Of a stretch of DNA of 58,527 bases, positions 47,953-57,257 are shown in pieces. The position numbers and the translations under genes were made by a program. Each line of letters starts with the position of its first letter. The first letter of the stretch is position 1. The notes beneath the pieces were generated by a model that saw only the letters and a program-made list of their open reading frames with translations, made no database searches and was not told the origin of the DNA. The stretch comes from Halomonas sp. (GTDB lineage Bacteria > Pseudomonadota > Gammaproteobacteria > Pseudomonadales > Halomonadaceae), in NCBI RefSeq assembly GCF_020832045.1, contig NZ_JAFIFK010000055.1, forward strand, positions 1-58,527, given 5' to 3'.

Positions 47953-49521
47953 TCACAGTTCATAATGAGTCGCAGAGCCAGGCCCCACCGGCAGGCCGAG
48001 AAGGAAGACCCAGACGAAGAACAGCAGGCTCCAGCCGATCAGCATGAACAAGGTGTAGGGCAGCATCAGCGCCACTAAAGTGCCAATGCCCAGGTCTTTT
48101 CGGTAGCGGGCCGCCACCGCCATGATCAAACCGAAATAGCTCATCATCGGGGTGATCAGGTTGGTTACTGAATCGCCAATCCGGTAGGCGGCCTGAATCA
48201 CCTCCGGTGCGTAGCCCATCAGCATGAGCATCGGCACGAAAATCGGCGCGGTGACCGCCCATTGGGCCGAGGCGCTGCCAAGCGACAGGTTGACGAAGGC
48301 GCACATCAGAATGAACAGGGCGAAGAGCAGCGGGCCGCGTAGCCCTAGCGTCTGCAGCAGGTCGGCGCCGGCCACGGCGATGACTGTGCCAAAGTTGCTC
48401 CAGTTGAACAGCGCCACGAACTGCGCAGCAAAAAACACCAATACGATATAGAGGCCGAGGCTGCCCATGCTGCGCGCCATGGCGTCGACGATGTCGCGAT
48501 CGCCCCGCATGGTGCCGGCAAGTCTGCCGTAAACGAAGCCGAGCACGGCAAAGGTGGTGGCCACGATGGCCACGATGCCGCTGAGAAAGGGCGAACCGCC
48601 GATGGCGCCGGTTTCCTGATGACGAAGAATGCCGTCGGCGGGAACCACCATGGCCGCCAATAGCGCCACGATTGCCAGCAAGGCGAGCCCCGCTCCCTTG
48701 AGTGCGCGTTTCTCCGTAGGTGAGAGGCCTTCCATATGCTGATCGTCGATATCGTTCACGGCATAGGCAGGATCGAACTTGCCGAGCTTGGGCTCGACGA
48801 TGTGCTCGGTCACCAGGCCACCGATAAGCGTGACGATGAAGGTGCTGACGATCATGAAGAACCAGTTGGCCTCGGCGCCCACGCTATAGCTCGGGTCGAG
48901 CAGGCGTGCAGCTTCCTGGGTGATGCCGGAAAGCAGCGGGTCGACTGTGCCGATCAGGAGGTTGGCGCTGTAGCCGCCGGAGACGCCGCAGAAGGCGGCG
49001 GCAAGGCCGGCCAGAGGATGGCGCCCCAGTGAGTGAAAGATCATTGCCGCCAGGGGTATCAGAACGACGTAGCCGAGCTCGGCGGCCATATTGGACATGA
49101 TGCCGGCGAATACGACTGCGTAGGTGACGATACGTGGCGAGCGGTCCAGCACCAGGGCGCGCATGCTGGCAGAAAGCAGCCCCGAATGCTCGGCAACGCC
49201 AACACCGAGCATGGCGACCAATACCGTGCCAAGCGGAGCGAAGCCGGTGAAATTGGTGACCATTTCGGTGAGCAGCCGGCGCAGCCCCTCGGCATTGAGC
49301 AGTGAGTTCACCGCAATGAACTCACCTTCGTTGGCCGGGCGCGGATCGGCGACTGACACCCCCAGGGCGCCGGCGATACCGCTGGCCACGGCCACAATGA
49401 CGCAGAGCAAGGCGAAAAGCGTAACGGGATGCGGCAGCAGGTTGCCGAGCCACTCCACGCTGTCGAGAAAACGTTGGAAAGCGCCTCGTTTAAGGCGTTC
49501 GCGGCGATCGAGAGTAGACAT
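47953..49521 (-). CDS. AbgT-family transporter
   Basis: A 522-residue polytopic membrane protein of the AbgT family (p-aminobenzoyl-glutamate uptake, or sulfonamide/antimetabolite export as in MtrF and YdaH). About 12 helices and two re-entrant loops are expected; MSNMAAELGYVVLIPLAAMI, GVSGGYSANLL and NLSLGSASAQWAVTAPIFVP are conserved family blocks. The start MSTLDRRERLKRG at 49521 is chosen by homology; ribosome-site support is weak (AAAGAG), and an upstream in-frame start at 49614 is possible. It lies in front of a LysR gene reading the same way, 177 bp apart. Confidence 0.88.
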   Translation of the reverse strand: MSTLDRRERLKRGAFQRFLDSVEWLGNLLPHPVTLFALLCVIVAVASGIAGALGVSVADPRPANEGEFIAVNSLLNAEGLRRLLTEMVTNFTGFAPLGTVLVAMLGVGVAEHSGLLSASMRALVLDRSPRIVTYAVVFAGIMSNMAAELGYVVLIPLAAMIFHSLGRHPLAGLAAAFCGVSGGYSANLLIGTVDPLLSGITQEAARLLDPSYSVGAEANWFFMIVSTFIVTLIGGLVTEHIVEPKLGKFDPAYAVNDIDDQHMEGLSPTEKRALKGAGLALLAIVALLAAMVVPADGILRHQETGAIGGSPFLSGIVAIVATTFAVLGFVYGRLAGTMRGDRDIVDAMARSMGSLGLYIVLVFFAAQFVALFNWSNFGTVIAVAGADLLQTLGLRGPLLFALFILMCAFVNLSLGSASAQWAVTAPIFVPMLMLMGYAPEVIQAAYRIGDSVTNLITPMMSYFGLIMAVAARYRKDLGIGTLVALMLPYTLFMLIGWSLLFFVWVFLLGLPVGPGSATHYEL

Positions 49522-49698
49522 TAGAAAGTGCTCTTTTAGTGCGCTTTGATTAGTTGAATTTGTTGCCTGTTCGGCATAGCGCGCGACATTACTCTGATAG
49601 TTGGCCATCTGCAAATCTCTGGCCGATGTCGGTCAGAGGGGTAGGGCGTGCTGGCTCGATCGGGGGAACTGAAGGGTTGGCGTTTGGCGATTGACGCT

Positions 49699-50631
49699 TC
49701 AGGCTTGGGTGGTCGCGACGTGGCGCTGGGCTTCTTCGACGATCCAGTCGTGGACCGCCGCCACGCGGCGGTCATCCAGTGCGCCGCTGGTATGCACGAT
49801 GCCGTAGCGCTTGCCGGTGGCTATACGTGCCGGGAAGGGGGCGATCAGTGCGCCGGTCTTGAGTTCGTCGGCCAGCAGAGCTTGTCGGGCGATGGCCACG
49901 CCCATACCTGCTACGGCGGCTTCCAGGGCCAGCCGGTGGCGATTGAAGGTATAGCCGCGACGCACATTGAGCGGTGTCGCCGCCGTGGCTTGCAGGTAGT
50001 GTTCCCACTCGGCGTAAGGATGGCTGCCGCGCCAGGCGGTGATGTCGTGCAGCAGCGGATACCAGGCCAGCTCTTCGGGGGTGGAGAGCGCCGGGCGGCG
50101 GCGCATCAGGCCGGGAGCGCAGACCGGAAAGATCACTTCTTCCATCAGCGGGGTGATCGCCAGCCCGGGGTAGTGACCATCGTTGAGGTCGATGGCGAGG
50201 TCGAACTCCCCTTCGCGCAGCGACAGGCTGCTGTCCTCGGCGATGACCTGCAATTCGATATCGGGAAAGCGGGCCTGGAGCCGAGGCAGGCGCGGCATCA
50301 GCCACTTGCTGAGAAAGGCCGGTACGCTGCGCAGGCGGATCACGCCGCTCATCACGCCGCTGCGCAGGCGTTTCACCTCGAGCCCTACCGATTGGTAGGC
50401 TTCGTCTACCACGGCGGCCAGCCGCTTCCCTTCCTCGGTGAGCTCCAGCCGGCGCGGCAGCCGTCGGAAAAGCTTGAAGCCGAGGCGTTCCTCGAGCTGT
50501 TTGATCTGCTGGCTCACCGCCCCGGTGGTGACGTGCAGCTCTTCTGCCGCCCGGGTGAACGAGAGGTGGCGAGCGCTGACGGCGAAGACTTTCAGCCAGG
50601 CGTGGGTTTGGGCGTGCAGCAGGCGGCTCAT
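49699..50631 (-). CDS. LysR-family regulator, GcvA-like
   Basis: A 310-residue LysR transcription factor with the N-terminal winged helix-turn-helix (LSFTRAAEELHVTTGAVSQQ, about 23-42, then IKQLEERLGFKLFRR) and a substrate-binding domain from about 90. The HTH and spacing are closest to the GcvA/DsdC group. It is divergent from sdaA across 142 bp that contains TTGCC-CTGA-GGCAA (50709-50722), so it probably controls L-serine dehydratase, and maybe the AbgT transporter downstream of it. The ligand is inferred to be a serine-related amino acid; this is a guess from position. Confidence 0.88.
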   Translation of the reverse strand: MSRLLHAQTHAWLKVFAVSARHLSFTRAAEELHVTTGAVSQQIKQLEERLGFKLFRRLPRRLELTEEGKRLAAVVDEAYQSVGLEVKRLRSGVMSGVIRLRSVPAFLSKWLMPRLPRLQARFPDIELQVIAEDSSLSLREGEFDLAIDLNDGHYPGLAITPLMEEVIFPVCAPGLMRRRPALSTPEELAWYPLLHDITAWRGSHPYAEWEHYLQATAATPLNVRRGYTFNRHRLALEAAVAGMGVAIARQALLADELKTGALIAPFPARIATGKRYGIVHTSGALDDRRVAAVHDWIVEEAQRHVATTQA

Positions 50632-50708
50632 GGTTTAGTATTTCTATAACCTGGAAAAGTTATTCTCGATTGCTTGGCAGCTAGTTCGGGATCAACATAA
50701 AAGCATAA

Positions 50709-50722
50709 TTGCCCTGAGGCAA
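50709..50722. promoter_or_regulatory. Possible LysR operator between the LysR gene and sdaA
   Basis: TTGCC (50709-50713) and GGCAA (50718-50722) form an inverted repeat around CTGA, located 50 bp upstream of sdaA. The size fits a LysR box. No strong -35/-10 is evident. Confidence 0.35.
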
Positions 50723-50773
50723 ACATGTTTTAGTCAGGCTGATCCATGCGTCTGGCTTTCAATGAGGTGAACC

Positions 50774-52153
50774 ATGGCCATCAGCGTCTTCGACCTGTTC
50801 AAGATCGGTATCGGACCTTCCAGCTCCCACACTGTGGGGCCGATGCGAGCCGCCTATGATTTCGTGCAGGCCCTGAACGACAAGGGGCTGCTGGAAAGAG
50901 TGGCGCGCATCGAGGTAACGCTATTCGGCTCCCTGTGCGCCACCGGCAAGGGCCATGGCACCGACAGTGCCGTGATCATGGGGCTGATGGGTGAGCGCCC
51001 CGACCGGATCGATCCGGCGATAGTGGCTCCCTGCATCGAGGAGCTGATCGAGGCTAGCACACTGATGCTCGATGGGCGCCTGGCGATACCTTTCCTGTGG
51101 GCACGCGACATGCAGTGGCGCGAGGAGTGTCTGCCCTATCACCCCAATGCCATGACCCTGGTGGCCCATGGTCACGGCGATGAGCTGTGGCGCAACACCT
51201 ACTACTCGGTTGGTGGGGGATTCGTCATCGACGAAGGGCAGGCTGAGCGGGGCGAGCTGGATCAGGATGGGACCTCGCTGCCTTACGACTTCAACTCCGC
51301 TGCCGAGTTGATGGCGTTGTGCCGTATGCATGGCATGCGTATCAGCGAGCTGATGCTCGAAAACGAGAAGGCATGGCGTAGCGAAGCCGAAGTGCGCGAC
51401 GGCCTGTGGCGCATCTGGCAGGCGATGCAGGCGTGCGTCAACGAAGGGCTTCAGCACGAAGGAGTGCTACCTGGTGGGCTCAACGTCAAGCGGCGTGCTG
51501 CCTCACTGCACCAGCGGTTGCTGGCGGCTCGAGATGACCAGAGTTTGATCGCTTCGACCTTCGGCGCCATGGATTGGGTGAATGTCTTCGCCCTGGCGGT
51601 GAACGAGGAAAATGCCGCGGGTGGGCGCATGGTGACGGCTCCCACCAACGGTGCGGCGGGTATCATCCCGGCCGTTCTGCACTATTACATGAAGTTTCAG
51701 CCAGGTGCCTGCGAGCGTAACGTAGTCGATTTCCTGCTGGCCGCCGGGGCGGTGGGCATCCTGTGCAAGAAGAACGCCTCGATTTCCGGGGCCGAGGTAG
51801 GCTGTCAGGGCGAGGTGGGTTCGGCCTGCGCCATGGCCGCAGCAGGCTTGGCCGAGGTGATGGGCGGCAGCGTGGGGCAGGTGGAGAACGCCGCCGAGAT
51901 CGGCCTGGAGCACAATCTCGGGTTGACCTGCGACCCGGTGGGTGGGCTTGTCCAGGTGCCGTGCATCGAGCGCAACGCCATCGCTTCGGTCAAGGCGATC
52001 AATGCCGCTCAGATGGCACTGCGCGGTGATGGGGAACACTTCATCTCGCTCGACAAGGCGATACGTACCATGCGAGATACCGGGCGCGACATGCAAGACA
52101 AGTACAAGGAAACGTCGCGCGGTGGCCTTGCCGTCAATGCAATCGAGTGCTGA
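50774..52153 (+). CDS. sdaA: L-serine ammonia-lyase (serine dehydratase)
   Basis: Iron-sulfur enzyme converting L-serine to pyruvate and ammonia. The 459-residue single-chain product has the beta domain first ([20 protein letters not shown], about 3-22) and the catalytic alpha domain with [20 protein letters not shown] (about 279-298). The cluster cysteines lie in [20 protein letters not shown] (about 339-358) and [19 protein letters not shown] (about 381-399). RBS GAGGTG lies just before the ATG. Divergent from a LysR regulator and followed by a terminator. Confidence 0.95.
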   Translation: MAISVFDLFKIGIGPSSSHTVGPMRAAYDFVQALNDKGLLERVARIEVTLFGSLCATGKGHGTDSAVIMGLMGERPDRIDPAIVAPCIEELIEASTLMLDGRLAIPFLWARDMQWREECLPYHPNAMTLVAHGHGDELWRNTYYSVGGGFVIDEGQAERGELDQDGTSLPYDFNSAAELMALCRMHGMRISELMLENEKAWRSEAEVRDGLWRIWQAMQACVNEGLQHEGVLPGGLNVKRRAASLHQRLLAARDDQSLIASTFGAMDWVNVFALAVNEENAAGGRMVTAPTNGAAGIIPAVLHYYMKFQPGACERNVVDFLLAAGAVGILCKKNASISGAEVGCQGEVGSACAMAAAGLAEVMGGSVGQVENAAEIGLEHNLGLTCDPVGGLVQVPCIERNAIASVKAINAAQMALRGDGEHFISLDKAIRTMRDTGRDMQDKYKETSRGGLAVNAIEC

Positions 52154-52198
52154 AAGACGCCTACAAGCAGACGTTTGACCTGTATGGCGTGCAACGAG

Positions 52199-52227
52199 AC
52201 GCGATGCCCAAGTGGCATCGCGTTTTT
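52199..52227 (+). terminator. Terminator after sdaA
   Basis: Ten-bp stem ACGCGATGCC/GGCATCGCGT (52199-52208/52214-52223) with a CAAGT loop, followed by a T run to 52227. Confidence 0.92.
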
Positions 52228-52316
52228 CTTTGCAAGCTACCTAACGTCAGTTCTCTCTACGCCATTGGTCGAGTTCGACCCTAGAACGGTTGCTCCTCGG
52301 TTGCGTCTCCTCTAGC

Positions 52317-52330
52317 TTACGTTAACGTAA
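52317..52330. promoter_or_regulatory. Perfect 14-bp palindrome upstream of the ABC operon
   Basis: TTACGTTAACGTAA at 52317-52330 is a perfect palindrome 100 bp upstream of the first ABC gene, in the 277-bp gap after sdaA. It resembles the TTxACGT-type palindromes I recall for MerR-family regulators of branched-chain amino acid breakdown (LiuR). No clear -35/-10 pair overlaps it; TTAGAA (52334-52339) could be part of a -10. Confidence 0.55.
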
Positions 52331-52430
52331 AGGTTAGAAGTCCAGGGCTGGGCCAAGCTCGACAAACAGCCTGAACCACAACGACAACAAATCAGCATGG
52401 ATCGCCCCAGCGATCCAGAGAGGACGTCAC

Positions 52431-53204
52431 ATGACCCAGGAGTTCATACTGGAAACTCGCGGGTTGACCAAGCAGTTCCGTGGCTTCACCGCCGTGGACG
52501 ATGTCAACCTGCAGGTCCGGGAGGGACATATCCACGCCTTGATCGGACCCAACGGGGCCGGCAAGACGACCGTCTTCAATCTCCTCACCAAGTTTCTCCC
52601 CCCGACCCGAGGCGAGATTCTCTATCGTGGCAAGCCGATCACCGGCATGAAGGCCAATGAGATCGCGCGTATGGGCATGGTGCGCTCATTCCAGATATCG
52701 GCGGTATTTGCCCATATGACGGCGTTGGAAAATGTGCGGGTGGCGCTGCAGCGACCGATCGGCACCTCGTTCCATTTCTGGAAGTCGGAACGCACTCTGG
52801 ACCACCTCAACGAGCGCGCCATAGAGCTGCTCGAGGAAGTCGGGCTGCGCGACTATGCCAACGTCATGACCGTGGAGATGCCCTATGGGCGCAAGCGTGC
52901 CCTCGAGGTGGCCACGACGCTGGCGATGAACCCGACGTTGATGCTCCTCGACGAACCGACCCAAGGCATGGGGGCGGAAGACGTCGATCGCATCGTCGAG
53001 CTGATTCGCCGCGTTGCCAAGGGTCGTACGGTCTTGATGGTCGAGCACAATCTCAGCGTGGTGAGCCGGCTCTGCGACAGGATCACCGTTCTGGCCCGTG
53101 GTGCCGTACTGGCAGAGGGCGATTACGAGACAGTCTCCGCCGATCCGCGAGTGCGTGAAGCCTATATGGGGAGTGAAGCCACTGAAGAGGAGGCAAGCTC
53201 ATGA
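52431..53204 (+). CDS. livG: ABC transporter ATP-binding protein, LivG type
   Basis: One of two ATPases of a branched-chain-amino-acid-type importer. The 257-residue product has Walker A GPNGAGKTT (about 39-47), a degenerate signature MPYGRKRALEVATTLAMNPT (LSGGQ replaced, as in a subset of LivG proteins), Walker B LMLLDEPTQGM, and the H-loop in MVEHNLSVV. RBS and spacing are unremarkable; the ATG at 52431 follows GAGAGGACG. It overlaps livF (ATGA). Unusually for such operons, both ATPase genes precede the binding protein and permeases. The symbol reflects family, not proven substrate. Confidence 0.9.
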   Translation: MTQEFILETRGLTKQFRGFTAVDDVNLQVREGHIHALIGPNGAGKTTVFNLLTKFLPPTRGEILYRGKPITGMKANEIARMGMVRSFQISAVFAHMTALENVRVALQRPIGTSFHFWKSERTLDHLNERAIELLEEVGLRDYANVMTVEMPYGRKRALEVATTLAMNPTLMLLDEPTQGMGAEDVDRIVELIRRVAKGRTVLMVEHNLSVVSRLCDRITVLARGAVLAEGDYETVSADPRVREAYMGSEATEEEASS

Positions 53205-53953
53205 ACCAGGTCGTCGAACAACCGGCTCGTACCGATTACAGCGATCGCGATGGCAGCGACATGCTGCGCATTCGGGACTTGCATGCCTTCTACGGTGAGT
53301 CGCACATCCTGCATGGGGTCGACATGGAGGTGCGGCGCGGTGAGCTGGTTACGCTGCTGGGCCGGAACGGTGCAGGGCGCAGCACTACGCTCAAGGCGAT
53401 CATGAGCATGGTCGGACGCCGTACCGGCTCCATCATGATCAACGGCAACGAAACCATCGCCATGAAGCCGCATCGAATTGCGCGTCTGGGCATCGGCTAT
53501 TGCCCCGAGGAGCGGGGCATCTTTGCCAGTCTCGACGTCGAGGAGAACCTCCTGCTACCGCCCACGGTACGCTCCGGCGGCATGTCGATTGACGAGATCT
53601 ACGACATGTTCCCCAACCTCTACGAGCGCCGTCGCAGCCAGGGAACCCGCCTTTCCGGTGGCGAACAGCAAATGCTGGCCATGGCGCGGATTCTGCGTAC
53701 CGGCGCTCGCATGCTGCTGCTCGACGAAATCACCGAAGGCTTGGCGCCGGTCATCGTGCAGAAGCTGGCCGAAGTGTTGGTCAAGCTGCGCGATCGCGGC
53801 ATGACCATCGTGCTGGTGGAGCAGAATTTCCGCTTCGCCGCGCCGCTGGCCGACCGGCACTACGTCATGGAGCACGGTCGCATCATCGAGGAGATCAGCA
53901 AGGCAGAGCTGCCCTCCAAGCGTGAGCACCTGAACTCCTTGCTGGGCGTATAG
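53201..53953 (+). CDS. livF: ABC transporter ATP-binding protein, LivF type, with Arg in Walker A
   Basis: The second ATPase, 250 residues. The P-loop reads GRNGAGRSTT (54-63), so the invariant Walker A Lys is Arg (residue 60, codon CGC at 53378-53380). The rest is intact: LSGGEQQMLAMARIL signature, Walker B MLLLDEITEGLAP, and LVEQNFRFAA with an H-loop replaced by Gln as usual for LivF. Some LivF-like proteins of this subgroup share GRNGAGRTTT, from memory. An internal Met at residue 21 (MLRIRDLHAFYG) is a possible later start. Overlaps livG by 4 bp; the binding-protein gene follows after 102 bp. Confidence 0.88.
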   Translation: MNQVVEQPARTDYSDRDGSDMLRIRDLHAFYGESHILHGVDMEVRRGELVTLLGRNGAGRSTTLKAIMSMVGRRTGSIMINGNETIAMKPHRIARLGIGYCPEERGIFASLDVEENLLLPPTVRSGGMSIDEIYDMFPNLYERRRSQGTRLSGGEQQMLAMARILRTGARMLLLDEITEGLAPVIVQKLAEVLVKLRDRGMTIVLVEQNFRFAAPLADRHYVMEHGRIIEEISKAELPSKREHLNSLLGV

Positions 53954-54055
53954 CAGCAACTTTTAGCAGCAACTTTCATAACCACGATGAATCGCGTCTT
54001 ACCTGCAGTGCGCATCACAACAACAAGCCGCCCAAGTTGGGCTATGGAGACGAAA

Positions 54056-55276
54056 ATGACCTTCATCAAGAAGACCCTCGCCAGCAGCATTGCCATTGCC
54101 GCCACCGCCGCCATGGCAACCGCCGCCCAGGCGGAGATCAGCGACGGCGAAATTCGTATCGGCTATCTGGCGGACATGTCCGGCACCTATCGTGATCTGG
54201 CCGGTCCCGGCGGTCTCGAAGCCCTGCGCATGGCAGTCGAAGATTTCGGCGGCAGCGTCAATGGAGCGCCCATTCAGGTGTTCAGCGCCGACGACCGCAA
54301 CAGCGCCGACGTAGGCGCCAATACCGTACGTGAGTGGATGGATACACGTAATGTCGACCTGGTGGCCGGTCTGGTGGCCTCCTCGGTGACCATCGCGGTG
54401 ACGCGCGTGCTGGAAGAGAACAACGGCTTCGGCATTGTTTCTGCTTCGGCGGCATCCAGCATTACCAACGAACACTGCACGCCCAACCATATCCACTGGG
54501 TCTACGATACCTATCCCCTGGCCAACGGCACTGCCAAAGCGGTCGTCGAACAGGGCGGCGACACCTGGTTCATGCTGACCGCCGACTATGCCTTCGGCCA
54601 TGCTCTGGAAGCGGACGTTTCACGCGTCGTGGAAGAGAGCGGCGGCCAGATCATTGGCGGCGTGCGGCACCCGTTCCCCACCGACGACTTCTCCTCCTAC
54701 ATCCTTCAGGCCCAGGGCTCGGGCGCCAAGATCATCGGCCTGGCCAATGCCGGTGCCGATACCGTCAATGCCATCAACACGGCCAGCCAGTTCGGCGTCG
54801 TGGAAGCCGGCCAGCAGCTCGCCGGTCTGCTGGTGTTCCTCAACGACGTTCATGCCATGGGGCTCGATGCCACCCAGGGACTGCTGCTGACCACTGGCTG
54901 GTACTGGGACATGGACGACGAGGCACGTGAATGGTCCGAGCGCTACTACGAGCGTGTCGGTCGCATGCCGACCATGGTTCAGGCCGGCATCTATTCCAGC
55001 ACCCACCATTACCTGAAGGCCGTCGAGGCCACCGGCAGCGATGATCCGGCTACCATTCGTGAGTACATGATGGAGCAGGAAATCGAAGATTTCTTCGCGC
55101 GTAACGGTCGCCTGCGTGAAGATGGCCGTATGGTCCACGACATGTACCTGGCACAGGTGAAGTCGCCGGCCGACTCCACTGGCGAGTGGGACCTCTACGA
55201 AATTCTTTCCACCATTCCCGCCGAAGAAGCGTACCGCCCGCTTTCCGAAAGCCAGTGCAAGCTGGTTCAGAACTGA
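54056..55276 (+). CDS. ABC transporter periplasmic substrate-binding protein (Peripla_BP_6 type)
   Basis: A 406-residue type I periplasmic binding protein. It has a signal peptide (about 1-26, TAAQA-EISDG), then IRIGYLADMSGTYRDLAGPG and two Rossmann-like lobes typical of the LivJ-like branch. TWFMLTADYAFGHALEADV (about 163-181) is a conserved hinge-region block. The start MTFIKKTL at 54056 has GGAGA directly upstream; ATG 54044 and 53987 are alternatives. Substrate could be branched-chain amino acids, amides or other small acids and cannot be told from sequence. It lies between the ATPase and permease genes and is followed by a hairpin that may raise its level. Confidence 0.88.
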   Translation: MTFIKKTLASSIAIAATAAMATAAQAEISDGEIRIGYLADMSGTYRDLAGPGGLEALRMAVEDFGGSVNGAPIQVFSADDRNSADVGANTVREWMDTRNVDLVAGLVASSVTIAVTRVLEENNGFGIVSASAASSITNEHCTPNHIHWVYDTYPLANGTAKAVVEQGGDTWFMLTADYAFGHALEADVSRVVEESGGQIIGGVRHPFPTDDFSSYILQAQGSGAKIIGLANAGADTVNAINTASQFGVVEAGQQLAGLLVFLNDVHAMGLDATQGLLLTTGWYWDMDDEAREWSERYYERVGRMPTMVQAGIYSSTHHYLKAVEATGSDDPATIREYMMEQEIEDFFARNGRLREDGRMVHDMYLAQVKSPADSTGEWDLYEILSTIPAEEAYRPLSESQCKLVQN

Positions 55277-55286
55277 AGCGAAAGAT

Positions 55287-55308
55287 GGCGGCAGCCTCGG
55301 CTGCCGCC
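55287..55308 (+). other. Intercistronic hairpin after the binding-protein gene
   Basis: An 8-bp GC stem (55287-55294/55301-55308) with CCTCGG loop, 11 bp after the stop and 26 bp before the permease start. No T run. Such hairpins often stabilise the upstream mRNA so that binding protein exceeds the membrane subunits. Confidence 0.55.
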
Positions 55309-55333
55309 TCTCTGAGGGCGAGGAGAACCTGAC

Positions 55334-56221
55334 ATGACGATGATATTCGGCGTGCCGTTGGCGGTGTTCATGGGCCAGCTTCTGCTGGGTCTGATCAACG
55401 GCGCCTTTTACGCCCTGCTGAGCCTTGGGCTGGCGGTGATCTTCGGCCTGCTGAAGATCGTCAATTTTGCCCACGGGGCCATGTACATGCTGGGGGCTTT
55501 CGCCACCCTGCTGGGCATGCGTTATCTGGGCATCAATTATTGGGCAGCGCTGCTTCTGGCGCCGCTGTTCGTAGGTGTGCTGGGCATGCTGATCGAGCGC
55601 GTGCTACTGCGTCGTATCGGCCATCTCGACCACCTGTACGGGCTGCTGCTTACCTTCGGGCTGGCACTGATATTCGAAGGCACGCTGGTCAACTTCTTCG
55701 GGGTTTCCGGCGCACGCTACCCCACTCCCGAGGCGCTGCAGGGCGGTTACCAGACCGGCTTCATGTTCCTGCCCAAGTATCGCGCCTGGGTGCTGCTGGC
55801 GGCTCTTGTCGTGTGTTTTGCCACCTGGTACATCATCGAACGCACTCGCCTCGGCGCCTATCTGCGAGCCGGCACCGAGAACTCGGCATTGATGCAGGCG
55901 TTCGGGGTCAATGTACCGCTGTTGGTCACATTGACCTACGGCTTCGGCGTGGCATTGGCGGCTTTTGCCGGTGTACTTGCCGCACCGCTCTATCCCGTTT
56001 CGCCGACCATGGGCTCCAACCTGTTGATCGTGGTCTTCGCCGTGGTGGTCATCGGCGGCATGGGCTCGATACTCGGCGCCATCCTCACCGGACTCGCCAT
56101 GGGCCTGATCGAAGGCTTGACCAAGGTGTATTACCCCGAGGCGGCCAATACCGTGATCTTCCTGGTGATGATACTGGTGCTGCTGCTCAGACCCGCCGGG
56201 CTCTTCGGCAAGGAGGCATGA
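55334..56221 (+). CDS. livH: ABC transporter permease, LivH type
   Basis: A 295-residue inner-membrane subunit with about eight helices, starting LLLGLINGAFYALLSLGLAV (about 17-36), the family opening. ARYPTPEALQGGYQTGFMFL and VVIGGMGSILGAILTGLAMG are further blocks; the latter is the EAA-like coupling region. RBS GAGGAG sits upstream. Followed 4 bp later by livM. Confidence 0.92.
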   Translation: MTMIFGVPLAVFMGQLLLGLINGAFYALLSLGLAVIFGLLKIVNFAHGAMYMLGAFATLLGMRYLGINYWAALLLAPLFVGVLGMLIERVLLRRIGHLDHLYGLLLTFGLALIFEGTLVNFFGVSGARYPTPEALQGGYQTGFMFLPKYRAWVLLAALVVCFATWYIIERTRLGAYLRAGTENSALMQAFGVNVPLLVTLTYGFGVALAAFAGVLAAPLYPVSPTMGSNLLIVVFAVVVIGGMGSILGAILTGLAMGLIEGLTKVYYPEAANTVIFLVMILVLLLRPAGLFGKEA

Positions 56222-56225
56222 CGAC

Positions 56226-57209
56226 ATGGCCACCACTCAGACAATGACGCCTTCCATGAAGCGCGCACGCCGCGCCAATCTGCGCCGCAACGCCTTCTAT
56301 CTGATCCTCATCGCCATCGGCCTGGCGGCACCTTTCTTCGCCTACCCGGTGTTCCTGATGAAGGTGCTGTGCTTCGCACTATTCGCCTGCGCCTTCAACT
56401 TGCTGCTGGGTTATGCCGGGCTGCTCTCCTTCGGCCATGCGGCCTTCCTGGCAACGGGGGGGTATGTGACCGGCTACCTGCTGGCGAGCTACCCCGCCTT
56501 GACCCCCGAGCTCGGCATAGTGATCGGCACCTTGTCAGCCGTGGTGCTAGGGGGGATTTTCGGGGCGCTATCGATCCGACGGCAGGGCATCTACTTTGCC
56601 ATGGTGACGCTGGCGCTGGCGCAGTTGGTGTTCTTCTTCTATATCCAGGCGCCGTTCACCGGCGGTGAAGATGGCCTGCATGGGGTGCCGCGTGGACATC
56701 TGTTCGGCGTCATCAGCCTGCGCAACAACCTGGCGATGTACTACTTCGTCTTTGCGATCTTCCTGTTCGGTTTCGCCTTGATTCAGCGCACCGTACATTC
56801 TCCTTTTGGCCAGGTGCTCAAGGCGATCCGAGAGAACGAGCCGCGGGCGGTGTCGCTGGGTTACAACGTCGATGCCTACAAGCTGGTGGCGTTCATTCTC
56901 TCTGCCGGTCTGGCCGGTCTGGCAGGCTCCACCAAGACCGTGGTGTTTCAGTTGGCGTCGCTGACCGATGCGCACTGGCACATGTCCGGTGAGGTCATTC
57001 TCATGACGCTGCTGGGCGGCGTCGGCACCCTGTTCGGCCCGGTGGTCGGGGCAGGGCTGGTGGTGAGCCTGCAGCACATGCTGGCGCAGTCTCCGTTGGG
57101 CAACTGGGTAGGGCCGATTCTGGGGGTCATCTTCGTCTTCTGCGTACTCAGCTTCCGCAGCGGTATCGTCGGTGAGGCCATGAAGATATATCGCAAGAAT
57201 TTCAAGTGA
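56226..57209 (+). CDS. livM: ABC transporter permease, LivM type
   Basis: A 327-residue inner-membrane subunit with about nine or ten helices. ALFACAFNLLLGYAGLLSFG (about 47-66), GHAAFLATGGYVTGYLLA and LKAIRENEPRAVSLGYNVDA (about 199-218) are LivM hallmarks; LLGGVGTLFGPVVGAGLVV follows. GGAGG lies in the end of livH. The start follows the livH stop by 4 bp. Last gene of the operon, ended by a terminator. Confidence 0.92.
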   Translation: MATTQTMTPSMKRARRANLRRNAFYLILIAIGLAAPFFAYPVFLMKVLCFALFACAFNLLLGYAGLLSFGHAAFLATGGYVTGYLLASYPALTPELGIVIGTLSAVVLGGIFGALSIRRQGIYFAMVTLALAQLVFFFYIQAPFTGGEDGLHGVPRGHLFGVISLRNNLAMYYFVFAIFLFGFALIQRTVHSPFGQVLKAIRENEPRAVSLGYNVDAYKLVAFILSAGLAGLAGSTKTVVFQLASLTDAHWHMSGEVILMTLLGGVGTLFGPVVGAGLVVSLQHMLAQSPLGNWVGPILGVIFVFCVLSFRSGIVGEAMKIYRKNFK

Positions 57210-57233
57210 GGCAGTCGGCACGACCTCTTCCCT

Positions 57234-57257
57234 GGCGCTCTTAGGAGCGCCTTTTTT
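57234..57257 (+). terminator. Terminator of the ABC operon
   Basis: Seven-bp stem GGCGCTC/GAGCGCC (57234-57240/57245-57251) with TTAG loop and six T residues (57252-57257). The T run overlaps the stop codon of the converging LysR gene. Confidence 0.92.
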
